A stretch of 64,000 nucleotides of DNA from positions 122,570 through 186,569 of the forward strand of contig BQKZ01000559.1 of the NCBI GenBank assembly GCA_036244855.1, read 5' to 3'. This document shows, piece after piece, positions 10,740 to 20,782 of the stretch. Position 1 is the stretch's first letter. Every line of letters begins with the position of its first letter. The position numbers and the translations under genes were made by a program. Origin of the DNA: Temnopleurus reevesii. Taxonomy: Eukaryota; Echinodermata; Echinoidea; Temnopleuroida; Temnopleuridae. The notes under the pieces are model-generated. The model made no database searches and had not been told where the DNA came from. It saw nothing but the letters and a program-made list of their open reading frames with translations.

Positions 10740-12448
10740 ATGAATGTCCAAACAATGATCACACGTTCATATTGCATTTATGAACACGTATTTCGATGAT
10801 ATGTTTTTAGTAAGCCCTCTATGCAAATAATCACAAAGCAAAAAAGACTTGTACGAGAACTAATTCAACGTTTGAGATAAACTGAGTTGAGTGGGCCTTT
10901 CACGAATTTGAGCGTGAAATATGTCCCGGACGGGCCATTAATAAAGATGATATATCCATTGCGTCTTGGTAAACTTGATGGTAACGACCTACTTCAAAAT
11001 TAAGATTGGAAATGATTTGTAAACAAAAGAGAGGAAAGTGGAATTATTAATGGCTGTTGTATTAGGTAAAGTTCTCTCGCAAGATTTAGGGCGTTACAGT
11101 GAAACAGAAAATAAGAAGAAGAATGACAAGAAATCGCTTTGTAGGCATCGCGTATGTCTCCATGGAGTAAGAAATATTCATTCAAAAACTCGTAAATCTG
11201 AATGAATTACAACCATTTAAAATGCCCGGAGCAGCTTTGAGAGTTGTTGTTTCCCATTTGTCTTCGCATTGGACTACATATCGAGACAGTCTGCGCTAAC
11301 TCGTATTCTCTTTATTTTACAATCAAAATTTCTTTGATATTTTCTTTTTCATGTAAACATCAGATGCTCTTGATAAGTAAATTTTCCTTCCATTTACCTG
11401 CTGTTTATGTCTAGAAAGGTGGGAAGAAGAATGTACAGCCCCACCACCCGGTAATCCAAAGTTGTTCAGAGAAGTTTGGGTTATTTCTAAGAAGGAAAAT
11501 AACAAAAACAAAACAAAACAAAAAAAGACACCACAAGCAAAAATGCTGAAAATGATACTGATAGCAATAATAACAATAATATCTATGATTTTATTATCTA
11601 TAATCCTAGTATCATTTTGAAGCACTATTTAGTTTTCTCGTCATTTTTTAAAGAAGTATTGACTCATTTCAGTTCGGAAGTAATCATTGCACATCGGAGA
11701 GATGAGAGGAGACTAACTGAAGATAAGAAAGCTAGGAAGAGAATCCATACTTCCATGACATAAAAGTTTCCTTAAACTTTCAAAGCATATCATAGATGAT
11801 CCAACATCCCTTTTATTCTGCTGCATCACTATCCAATAGCTCCCCGGTAGATTAAGCAGTAATAACTTCCGAAAAATGATTGAACAGCACGATAGAGACT
11901 TTGAACTCTCTGTATGCAGCTCCCAGGAAATATCCCAAGGTGTCTTTACTTTGAATATTTTCTCATGAAGTTTCCATCCCTTTCTTCAAGGTTAAGATTT
12001 AGTTTGTAATGGCTGATTAAAAATTGGCTTTTGACAGGTTCTTCCAATTACTTCTTAGAACCTTCAATGAGCAAGCATTTGGGAGGATTCAAAACCCGGA
12101 CCTTTTGGCGATAAGGCAATTTACCGGTAGGCTTAGAAGCGGGGATGCATTTGAGCAAGGAAAAGTGCGGGAAAACAAGCGATGACTGAAAGCCACGAGA
12201 ATGCAAAAGTTGGCAAAGTTGAGGAACTTTTATATTCAAAATACATGAACAAAAAAGTTAACCAAGCACTTGGTTAAAAAGATAAGTTCAGTTCAAGGAT
12301 TATGATATTACATTTTCGCATAGGCCTATTAAACTTCAAGACAAGTTGGATGATCAGTTTTGTTTTTTATGTAAAGAGACGATGATGATGCCATTGACCT
12401 AAACCTGACACGGGTCTAAATGAAACTTCTAACTGCCTGCTTGAGCTT

Positions 12449-12507
12449 GTGAGTGTGTGCGCGCGTGTATGTGTATGTGGGGTGGGTGTGGGTGTAAGTG
12501 TGGGTGA
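12449..12507. repeat. Degenerate (GT)n/(GGTGTG)n tract
   Basis: GTGTGTGCGCGCGTGTATGT leads into GGGTGTG units. A purine-pyrimidine alternating tract of this kind is prone to slippage. Confidence 0.8.
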
Positions 12508-12989
12508 CTGGGTCTGCATATTATGATGTGTATGCTTGTATGTAATTGAATATACATATACATGAAACAAAAAACGAGTTGAAGAAGAACACGAGGTGAA
12601 GACAATAATAGCCCTCTATAAGAAAAGAAGAAAGTCTCGATACTTCCAATATGTCCAAAATGCTTTCTTTTCTTATTCGAATGTACTGTATCTTATCAAA
12701 TTGTGCCAAACCTTATCACAAAACATCAAAAATGAGAAAGTTATCGAAGGGCTACACAGATAGCTTGGGCGTTTTAGGGTTAATCTAAATAAACACTTTC
12801 ATCGAGAAAGTACAAAATAAAGACTGTTTGGGATAAGACGAGTTCTTGAAGAGTAATTCTAAAAATCAAGAATGTTCGGAGTAACGTTTACCAGTGTAGA
12901 CCATAGTCACGTCCTCTGCACGACGAAGATTGAAACTTTGAGTAGAACCGGCGCAGGATTTGTACTAGATGGTTCCCTTGCATGAATGA

Positions 12990-13025
12990 GAAGATTTCCA
13001 GCTGCAATCTCATTAATTAGTAGAC
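12990..13025. promoter_or_regulatory. E-box next to a TAATTA homeodomain site
   Basis: CAGCTG (12999-13004) is followed 7 bases later by ATTAATTAG (13012-13020). This pairing is typical of neural or mesodermal enhancers that read bHLH and homeodomain factors together, but short motifs occur by chance at this scale. Confidence 0.15.
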
Positions 13026-13234
13026 GGGCTGTTGAGGTGTTCTGTTTCTCACTCGGCTTAGCTCATCTTAGAACAGATTATGAATGGTTGGCGATGGCCT
13101 TCTCAGGGATGAAAAGGCTGTTGTACAAAACAATTCATCGTAATTTCAGCGGGAACGTAAATCTATGAAGAAAATTCAAAATTTGGATCTCCATTAACAT
13201 GCTTTTCTAGTTTCCCCAAGACCACTTTCGTGAT

Positions 13235-13440
13235 GTCAAATTTAGTCACATTTGCCTCAAGGCAAAATATGTACTAAGATTTTGGAGAAGAAACTGAAAT
13301 AGTCGGAATGCAAGTTAAATGCGTTTGTGTTGCTAGGTTGGACATACATTGTAGCTTGTCTCACCTAGCAACAATCACTGCCTCCAATGGAATTACAATA
13401 TATTGAAATGCGATTTTCAAGACTGTTTGGTATGAGGTGA
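13235..13440 (+). repeat. Diverged direct duplicate, copy 1
   Basis: Blocks such as GTCACATTTGCCTCAAG, GAAATAGTCGGAATGC and TGTCTCACCTAGCAACAATC appear in the same order at 14085-14270 as TTCATGTTTGCCCCAAG, AAAATAGTCAGAATTC and TGTCTTACCTAGCAACAAGC. Identity is modest and there are several gaps, so this is an old duplication of about 200 bp about 850 bp apart, or two copies of one unidentified repeat. Confidence 0.6.
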
Positions 13441-13609
13441 AGAAATATTTAACCATTGAACATTTGGCAAAGGTTTTTTCATAACATTTGACGATATTAC
13501 GACATCTGTTTACAAATAGATTCAAATTTGTACACATCTTTGGCTAACGAACGTACTTAAATGCTTAAATATGTCAGTAACAAAGGGGCCATGGGACTTG
13601 GTATACAGT

Positions 13610-13776
13610 GGCCAATTGCATGAAATGGTCCTAGCTATTCTTTTCTTGCTATTAAAGACGTCTTAACTTCTTGCACTGCCATTTTAACATAATACACTTA
13701 ATCTCAAGAGGCTGGCACAAGAACTTCAGACATGTTAGTAAGAAGCAGATAGTCAAGACCATTTTATGCAACTGGT
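13610..13776. mobile_element. Snapback MITE, family 2, copy 1
   Basis: A 167-bp element that is an imperfect palindrome over nearly its whole length. The outer arm GGCCAATTGCATGAAATGGT faces the reverse complement of ACCATTTTATGCAACTGGTC, and complementarity continues inward through CTATTC...TTCT and ACGTCTTAACTTCTTGCACT to a short centre near 13685-13700. It has no coding capacity. A second family member lies ~500 bp downstream. Confidence 0.75.
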
Positions 13777-14084
13777 CTCAGTTTGCATACATTAATTGCT
13801 GCCTTTTTTAGACAAGCCTCGGTCACGCTTTCGTGTCAAGACCGACTTTTACGTATAGAGTGCCCATAAAATTTGTAGCTCAGAATAAGCTGGTCTATTC
13901 CATTATTAGCTTGAGTCCTTAGCAATAGCATGCATATTGTTTGTTTATGATGATGATGATGAATTTAGATTTAAAGGCGTTTCTCATTCAATTCTGAATA
14001 TTTACGCCTGAAATGTGTACAGTATATATAAGTATGTCGAATTTGCTTTCAATTGTTTTTTTTACAGTGCAATTATGGTTTTCT
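13777..14084. other. Unique DNA between duplicate copies
   Basis: TTTGCATACATTA at 13783-13795 echoes the same string at 14177-14189 in the second duplicate, so this stretch may belong to the duplicated unit. A short GAT repeat lies at 13948-13962. No gene is seen. Confidence 0.4.
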
Positions 14085-14270
14085 TTTAATGGAGTCAATT
14101 TTATTCATGTTTGCCCCAAGACAATTTACGTATTAACATATAAATGGACAACCAGTTAAAATAGTCAGAATTCGATTTGCATACATTATCATTGCTGACT
14201 CGGACAAACTTTTTAGATTGTCTTACCTAGCAACAAGCATTTTTTCCGTCTATTGAGGTGCGATTGTTTG
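14085..14270 (+). repeat. Diverged direct duplicate, copy 2
   Basis: Colinear with 13235-13440 over several blocks. It is followed at once by family 2 snapback copy 2, whereas copy 1 of the duplicate lies ~170 bp upstream of snapback copy 1. The spacing differs, so either an indel followed the duplication or the snapback insertions are independent. Confidence 0.6.
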
Positions 14271-14276
14271 TCATCA

Positions 14277-14363
14277 GGGCCCAATTGCACGCAAATGTTT
14301 CAGCTATCTTCTTTGTTTGTGTCTAAAAAAGGATAGCTAAGACCATTTCGTGCAATTGGCTCC
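14277..14363. mobile_element. Snapback MITE, family 2, copy 2 (short form)
   Basis: An 87-bp hairpin. GGGCCCAATTGCACGCAAAT and CAGCTATC on the left face the reverse complement of GATAGCTAAGACCATTTCGT plus GCAATTGGCTCC on the right. The ends match copy 1 (CCAATTGCAYGAAATGGTCY consensus), but the inner arms are missing. It is a deletion derivative of the same family. Confidence 0.75.
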
Positions 14364-16150
14364 TATGATCAAGCAATTTCTCATCAACAAAAACATTTGT
14401 ATGGAATGTGAATACATCATGAAAACATTATATTCCATAAACGGAACTCTCTCATGTCGCACCTTTCTTTTGAAATGTGTATTGATTTGTATCGACCAAT
14501 TCATAAAAGATGAGTATTTATTAAACATCGTTTATTTTAAATGCAACGTTGTGTTATTTCAAATCCATTAAAATGACACCTGCGTAAATATGATAAACCC
14601 CGGCATCAGATCGGATGTTTGACGTTATATAAATGTAAATCGTAGGATTCGATTTTCCTGAACATCAAATAGACAATTTGATCAACACACAGTCTTTTTT
14701 CCCCCTCTCTGCACTATTGCAAAATGCGTACATAATTATGTGAATTATCACACAAGCACTGATTTCATAACAATGTGTTATTACTTTAACAGTTGTTTTC
14801 CAAGTCCAATGTTGTACATCGATAAGATCTTAAATCTTTAAAATTTCTGGTTCAGCTACGCTCAAAAAAAGCAAGGGGGAACCGATCACAAAGGGATTAT
14901 TTTCCATAATCGATTACTAAATACCAAAATAATGCAAAAGTTTTTTTTCCATTCTTGTCTGCGTAAAGTCTTATTACAAAATACATGACAATCCTTTTCG
15001 GAATAGTTTCATTAGCAGACTCGTCGGTCTGGAAGCTTTCTCCTTCTCTGTCTCTTCTTGGTTATAATGCCTTTAAAATGAGCGAAAGGTGATGAGATAT
15101 TTAATTTCCTGCTCGAAAAACAAATAACAAACGGATAATATCTATTCACACCATAGACGTGACTTAGATTTCCGCATTCCCACAGGCGTGTTCTTCCCTT
15201 TTCACCTTGATTTTGACTTCTGTATTTCATCAAATTCATTTCAATTAAGTGCATTTCATTTTCCATTGAATTTAGATCTGCTCCCTCCCCCCCCCAAAAA
15301 AAAAATGCATGAGGCCTACACCATATCCATTTTCCTCTCAATTTATATGATAATTCTAAAACATGAATTCTGCTCAATTTGTGCAAAAAGTAAGTGTAAA
15401 TTATCATATGAAATGAAATTTTCAGTATGATTTCACAGTCATGACAATTGATTGAAAATGTAATATTTTGTCATGCAAATCAATGAAGTATAATGTAATT
15501 ACTAATCAACCTCTTTTCATGTTTCTATACGGGTTTATTTTGTTAATGTCCTGAAATATATTTTTCTGAAATATTCTACGCCATTTAGGAGGGGAAACAA
15601 TTCAGCCCTCTAACGACAGCTTTAAGTCTAGTTCACAACAATATATCGCCGATTGCCGGAAGCGCCCGTCTTTTTCATGTTTTTATGCAACTTTTTAGAG
15701 TGCATCATTTAATTGCGAAGAAAATAATGAAACAAAATACATTAACAATGTGTTGAAGAGCTCAAATTGCGCACTTGCTGAACACATAACGCACAACAAA
15801 ATGCGTCATAATATTACCAGTGGTGACGATAATAGTTATCAATAATAATGAATTACTCTGTTCTAAACCGTTTAAACAGTAGAGCATATTATTACATGTA
15901 TTTTCGTTCAGTTTGGTGTATATGGTTTGCATTACGCACCCACCCCTTTCCCCCATATTGTCTTCCTTTATTTTTTTTTTATCTTTCTACACTTGCATAA
16001 TTTCTTTTTAAAGTTTACATAATGATTTAATTTCGATTGCACAGAGGAGGAAACAGAAACTCCTCACATTTCGGTAAAGCATAGTAAACGGCTATTCACG
16101 TCAAATACCATTATTATGATCAATGTTGTTTCATTGCAGACATAGATATA
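14364..16150. other. Unique AT-rich DNA, no gene recognised
   Basis: The longest minus-strand frame (131 codons, 15012-15407) contains a poly-Phe/Gly stretch made by a C/A-rich run near 15286-15305 and has no family motif. No repeat ends were found. The GC-poor composition matches the window background. Confidence 0.5.
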
Positions 16151-16202
16151 CGTTATGAGATATCTAGTTTTGCTTTGCTACTGTTGAATATATAGATGTA
16201 AA

Positions 16203-16214
16203 ATAATAATAATG

Positions 16215-16247
<33 letters not shown>

Positions 16248-16248
16248 T
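16203..16248. repeat. (AAT)n microsatellite, SINE tail
   Basis: About 15 AAT units with one GAT interruption, directly beside the SINE 3' end. In the SINE's own orientation this is an (ATT)n tail. Confidence 0.9.
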
Positions 16249-16254
16249 GCAGTT

Positions 16255-16524
16255 CTGATATAGCGCTAATTACCTCTGGTAAAGGTCTCTAAGCGCTCTA
16301 CAATTTAATGCAGCATTATTACCCTCGCTTTAGCCCGGCAGCCACCAGCGCAGCGCACTTGTCGTTTCAAGGAATAAATATTCCTGCCAGGTACCCATTC
16401 ACCTCACCTGGGTTGAGTGCAGCACAGTGTGGATGAATTTCTTGCTGAAGGAAATTAATGCCCTGGGTGGAACTCGAACCTACGACCCTCTTGTTGAAAG
16501 ACATGACCCCTACACGACGGCGCC
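16255..16524 (-). mobile_element. tRNA-derived SINE, near full length
   Basis: Read on the minus strand, the element begins GGCGCCGTCGTGTAGGGGTC, contains a pol III A-box-like TGTAGGGGTCA and a clear B box (GGTTCGAGTTCC), then a body with CACACTGTGCTGCACTCAAC and GGTGAATGGGTACCTGGCAG, and ends in AGCGCTATATCA before an (ATT)n tail. The type is familiar from echinoderm and other marine invertebrate genomes. SINEs encode no protein and depend on a LINE for copying. This is the most complete of the copies here. Confidence 0.85.
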
Positions 16525-16569
16525 TATATATATATTCAACAGTAGCATACAACAATTAGATACGGTAAG

Positions 16570-18480
16570 CAGAACTAATTTTTGCAACATAGTTTTTAAA
16601 ATTACTTAATATTGTATTTCTAAGATGGTTAACAAAAACTGTAAATCCTGTATTCATCATAAAGGAGTTTTGGTTATTGCTGAAAGCACATCTTAGAGCA
16701 AAATTCATTTTTATCATTAATACGCTAAATGCAAAATGAACCGGAAAGTCGTGTAACTGATTTTTAAAAATGTTATTTATCTATTTTCAATTTCATCAAC
16801 TCAAGATAACAAAATATAGTACAACTTAAATATAAAATGGTAAATAAAATAAAAAAATTCTCAAATCAAGATGTGTGATCTATGTTATTGTGTTCAAGTT
16901 GATGGACAAAACAACATAGAATAAAGAAAAAAAACGTCTTTAATGTTCAAACGGTGCATAAATCTGAATACAACTTTAAATGAAGTTTATTATTTTTTCT
17001 CGTGTGTGTTTGTATATATTGAATATATTGAATATGAGATGTGTGGCGATTATGGTGTTTCAGCAATATCAATATCTGGACCGGTTTGATTCAATTATCT
17101 GGGTCGCTATTGCATATAACGGTAAGAAATCCGAGCCCATAACATATTTAATTATTAACCCAAATCTCTCAAAGATTGCAACATCATCCAGAAGGGCAGA
17201 ATGTATGATATTATTGCCAGCTGAGGGATGTTATGGTCATATCATTTACTAAAATCTTTGAATTGATGCATATTGTATGAATAGTCTGAAAACGATCTAC
17301 CTTTTTCAAGTGAGCAGAGTGTCATTCTTCTCTGTTACGCATATTTTTCGTTCCTTATATTTATTTCGTTTTGGGTCTCGTCCGTTCGTTTGTTGTTTTT
17401 CTTGTTTTCTAGTTTCCTGTTTTGCGGAGGAATTGTTGATGAACCAGCAGAGCTTGGTAGTAAACCTGATACATTCCTCTGCGCGCTTGAGTGACAGAAG
17501 AATGACAGGAAGAATGTTCGATCCACCATTGTTCTAGATACATGACGCCTCTGTCAAGCACGTTGCGCCCCCAGCAAGGACTTGCCGATAATTCACTCCA
17601 AACAACTCCTCGCTTACACCCGTGTTATCATTAGCATTAATCCGAGAGGGATCTTGAAACAAAAGCCGGACGACAAGTGGTCACCCATTTTTCGTTTTTC
17701 TATTTAGGGGGAGCCAATTATGGTAACCTTGGAGAATGGTCTGTTAGTAGTGATTGATCGTTGGACCACCGAGCCTGGGTATGGGTTGGTCCACCACAGG
17801 ACCTTCCTCCTAGGCATGTAACTGGGAGGGACCTGGGAGTGGACCTAGGAGGGGACAAGCCGATGATTGAACTAATGAACTGGACATCGAAGGTATGTTC
17901 TGGACACTGCGGTGGTCATTTTGAACGTCGTCCTTGGTTGTAAGTTCAGGCAAAGTCCATGAAAGTCTCTTTAAATTTTCAACACTTTTCAGTGAAAAGA
18001 AGACCTGTGATTTACTTTGAATTATCTCTGGTATAACCACAGTATAAAAATCAAAATTATCAAGGTGTTTGCAAAAACAAATTTCTAGAAATTATTTTTC
18101 CTTTTTTTGCAACACATTTCATTTAAAAATAAGTTTTTAATGGTGATGAAAAGCTAAAGAATCGATAAGCATAACTTTCAGATTTTGCTTATCATGTCGT
18201 TGTAAAAATCTGAATGAAAATGAATGAAAAGTAAAGTTACACAAAATGAAAAAAAAAAGAGATGCATCAGGTTGGGCCATTGTCATAGCCATCACTCATA
18301 GGATCGGTTGGTCTTGAAAACTAAATATTTTGCCCATTGAATGTTGGATGTGGGAATACCCTCTCCAAAAAGTAGATTTTCAGACTGGTATTTGCAAAAT
18401 TGGTCGTCCGCCCTTTGATAATTAGGACACTGATCATTGATTTGTCATGATAGGGAAATACATGAGAAACGGACTGACCA
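16570..18480. other. Unique DNA; GC-richer patch at 17440-17960
   Basis: The 17440-17960 part is more balanced in composition and contains Sox-like CATTGTTCT (17526-17534) and a GAGCCAATTATGG block (17711-17723). Frames of 86 and 60 codons there have no recognisable domain. Elsewhere I see nothing but AT-rich unique sequence. Confidence 0.45.
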
Positions 18481-18562
18481 TTCATGAAATACATATTATG
18501 CAAATATTATGCAATTATGCAATTATCATTATAAATGTTATTTTGAATTGAATTGAATTGAA
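18481..18562. repeat. AT-rich tract ending in (GAATT)n, LINE-tail-like
   Basis: Repeated TATGCAA/TATGCAAT units (18496-18524) are followed by TTTTGAATTGAATTGAATTG. GAATT-type pentamers at the 3' end are common for CR1/L2-like LINE copies, but no coding remnant is present. Confidence 0.35.
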
Positions 18563-19723
18563 ATTAAAAATAACCATTGATGGGTCTATTTTGCGCAATT
18601 GAGTCATCAATATTTTATTTCGTTTTAACCAATTTCATTCCAACTCACAAGGTTATTAAAAATTCAAAGCACTACCTCTTTATTTCTGATCAATGATTGT
18701 CGTGAATTGTGTTATTATACCTGTCAGGTTAAGATATTCATGTTCATGACAACAGATTGATGTCGACGAATAAAAACTCTCGTTAATGTAAAAGTAATCT
18801 AGTAAATGAATTATGTTTTACGTGTAAATGTGAAGTCTATAGGGTTGTTCACCCGACAGCATCCAAGAAAAAAAATCTTGCAGAGAGGTCAATTCCATGA
18901 GTATCCTTGGCCGCAAATCGAACATGTCCCAAAGAGAGCATGACCAGAAAGATCAAAGCCTCGTTAGTACGTGCTTGTTAAAAGACATGCAAATGGTCAA
19001 TCGCGGAGATTGTCACCACCAAGCCTCATCATGTTTTCAGAGGGCATCATCGTCGCTTGTGCAGGCAGTGGAGTTCATTTTGTAAAGATTGCCCGATGTC
19101 CGCTATATTAGAGAGCTTGGTAAAAGGAGATGGGCAGAGAGTCAAGGGGTTCGACGAGATGATATATGAGATGGATAATGTTGTTTATACGCAATCCCCA
19201 TCTGCCCATTGTCGGTTGAACAAGCTTGGCCTAAAGTCAAGTCTACTGCTATCCCTTATCATCACCTCATTAACCTATCATTCCGTAAAGGGACAAAATG
19301 CTTTATGGCTATTTCTTCACCCCTAAAATACTTGACAAATTTAACGAGTGTTATTGAAACCACAAGAGCGATTTCTTAAACACGAAATTCAACATAATAC
19401 GTTTGTCTGTAACCGATCCCTTAATTTTTTTTAAAAGAAACTCATCAATATTCAGTCATATGTATATTAACATGAAAACTTGCATTTTGTTATTCTTATA
19501 TTTGAATCAGTTAAATATACGTCACGAACTAAGGTTCCTAAATGAAAGATATTGATGACCAATCATATTGATTACATACATGAATTTGTTGTACACTTAT
19601 GCATTTGAAACATTTATATATATTGAACACACACTCACGAGAAAATATAAACATTCGGGTTTGACACATTTCGCTGAGAGTAGCAAACTTGTGAAAATCA
19701 TGATTTATTATGAGCGCCCTCTC
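18563..19723. other. Unique DNA, no gene recognised
   Basis: A plus-strand frame of 89 codons (19057-19326) overlaps a 62-codon frame (18897-19085) in another frame. Neither has a domain I recognise. 18880-19330 is less AT-rich than its flanks, so an exon is not excluded, but there is no splice or homology support. Confidence 0.4.
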
Positions 19724-19941
19724 TAAAGCATGCGTCACACCATTGCGTTTGTGGAAGTTAAAAACGCTCCCTTGACGCACAAAGACGCAGGTCATACGGT
19801 GGACTGAAGCTCGTCGTACGCTCGTTGAGCACAAGCCGAATGTCAGTCAGTCCACCGTCTGATCTGCGTATGCTGTCCGTCAAGGGAGCGTTTTTAATTT
19901 CCGACGCAGGCTGAAAACGCAAAGCTGTGACGCAGGCTTTA
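19724..19941. mobile_element. Snapback MITE, family 1, copy D
   Basis: A 218-bp copy about 15 kb from the cluster at 3431-4646. Ends: TAAAGCATGCGTCACACCAT on the left, the reverse complement of GCTGTGACGCAGGCTTTA on the right. The inner arms are strongly complementary: TTAAAAACGCTCCCTTGACG against the reverse complement of CGTCAAGGGAGCGTTTTTAA, and ACGCAGGTCATACGGTGGAC against GTCCACCGTCTGATCTGCGT. The centre CTCGTCGTACGCTCGTTGAG is also palindrome-like. Of the four copies this has the best-preserved inner hairpin. Confidence 0.8.
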
Positions 19942-20001
19942 CACGTGGAATATGAGTGGAGATCGTTCATGGTGTATATTCTGTGATCATGTGGCCGTCT
20001 G

Positions 20002-20017
20002 CCCCCCCCCCCCCCCC
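20002..20017. repeat. C homopolymer
   Basis: Sixteen consecutive Cs. The length is probably unreliable in the assembly. Confidence 0.95.
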
Positions 20018-20593
20018 TTCCGCCTCCGTGATCTTGATTTTTATGTATTACTGGACCGATTTGTATAGTTGTATTTGTTTTGTGTTAATTTGTTTTGCGT
20101 TCTTTTTAAATGAATATATTGGTGGAATTAAGCCCTATGTATGTGAAGGTTTGGGTAACTTCATCGTACCAAATAACCTTGGTGTATCATGAAGTTGGCA
20201 TGTTTGTGATAGGCTATTGTTGTAATCAACACACTTATCTAATCAATCTATTGCATCTTCATAATTTATTTTTGCCTAATTCAATAAACAATATATTCTT
20301 TGTCTGAAAGCAAACCTTCTGATTCGTTAAATTTTATATATGGATGTCAAAAGCCCTACATGTAATGTTTACCGAAGACTTAATTCAAAACGTTTCTTCA
20401 TACTCCCATTCCTATATCCTAACAATATCACAAATTATATAACGCTATATTCTATGTACAAGTACAAAGTAATTATTTGAGTCTGTTATTACAAAAGGTT
20501 CGTGGCTCTTTAAGTCAATGAATACTCTGTAGAAATATATATTTCCTGATCTTCTACTTCTCTCTCCATCCCGCTCCACATATATCACATTAA

Positions 20594-20616
20594 AATATAT
20601 ATATATATATATATAT
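20594..20616. repeat. (AT)n microsatellite
   Basis: About 11 AT units. Confidence 0.9.
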
Positions 20617-20712
20617 CATTATATTTTTTTGTATTGCACATTGATCCTCTCAGGGTCTACTGCTGGAAAGTTTTTATGTGTATATATCAATAAATGAATA
20701 CCAAAATGAAAT

Positions 20713-20782
20713 GAGATTCGAACCGCGATCCGTTGGTTGTAAGGCGATAGTCATGACCAGTACACCAAGACGCCTCCCTTTT
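20713..20782 (-). mobile_element. tRNA-like SINE head
   Basis: On the minus strand the sequence reads GGAGGCGTCTTGGTGTACTG, then GTCATGACTATCGCCTTACA, then a clean B box (GGTTCGAATC). It resembles a tRNA, but the 3' side does not pair with GGAGGCG, so no acceptor stem can form and it is not a functional tRNA gene. The CTATCGCC segment resembles CTCTCGCC in the SINE piece at 55639-55783. Its 3' body is not recognisable. Confidence 0.65.

Larger units (their letters stand above)
10740..13234. other. Unique AT-rich DNA, no gene recognised
   Basis: Contains a GT-rich tract (12449-12507) and a short patch at 12990-13025 in which an E-box and a homeodomain site lie close together. Minus-strand frames of 100 codons (11323-11625) and 63 codons (12048-12239) show no recognisable domain. 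Confidence 0.5.
16151..16569. mobile_element. TIR element carrying a SINE insertion
   Basis: A ~44-bp left arm (16151-16194) is inverted at 16529-16569. The innermost 19 bases, TGCTACTGTTGAATATATA, are a perfect inverted match (16176-16194 and 16529-16547), and the outer part matches more loosely through TATCTA. Everything between the arms is the (AAT)n tail and the SINE. Either a small TIR element was hit by a SINE that replaced or filled its centre, or a template-switch event made an inverted copy around the SINE. Confidence 0.6.
19942..20712. other. Unique DNA with C and AT tracts
   Basis: A C homopolymer (20002-20017) and an (AT)n run (20594-20616) flank AT-rich unique sequence. No gene is seen. 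Confidence 0.5.

Noticed and set aside
10546..10755. 69-codon minus-strand frame with an Ile/Tyr repeat
   Set aside because: It is a translation of the (AT)n microsatellite.
15012..15407. 131-codon minus-strand frame
   Set aside because: Part of it is a poly-Phe/Gly stretch from a C/A homopolymer run. No recognisable domain.
16367..16609. Small frames on both strands at this position
   Set aside because: They are translations of the SINE at 16255-16524.
20713..20782. A tRNA gene on the minus strand
   Set aside because: The B box is good, but the 3' side cannot pair with the GGAGGCG start, so no acceptor stem forms. It is a SINE head. The same holds for 55639-55783.
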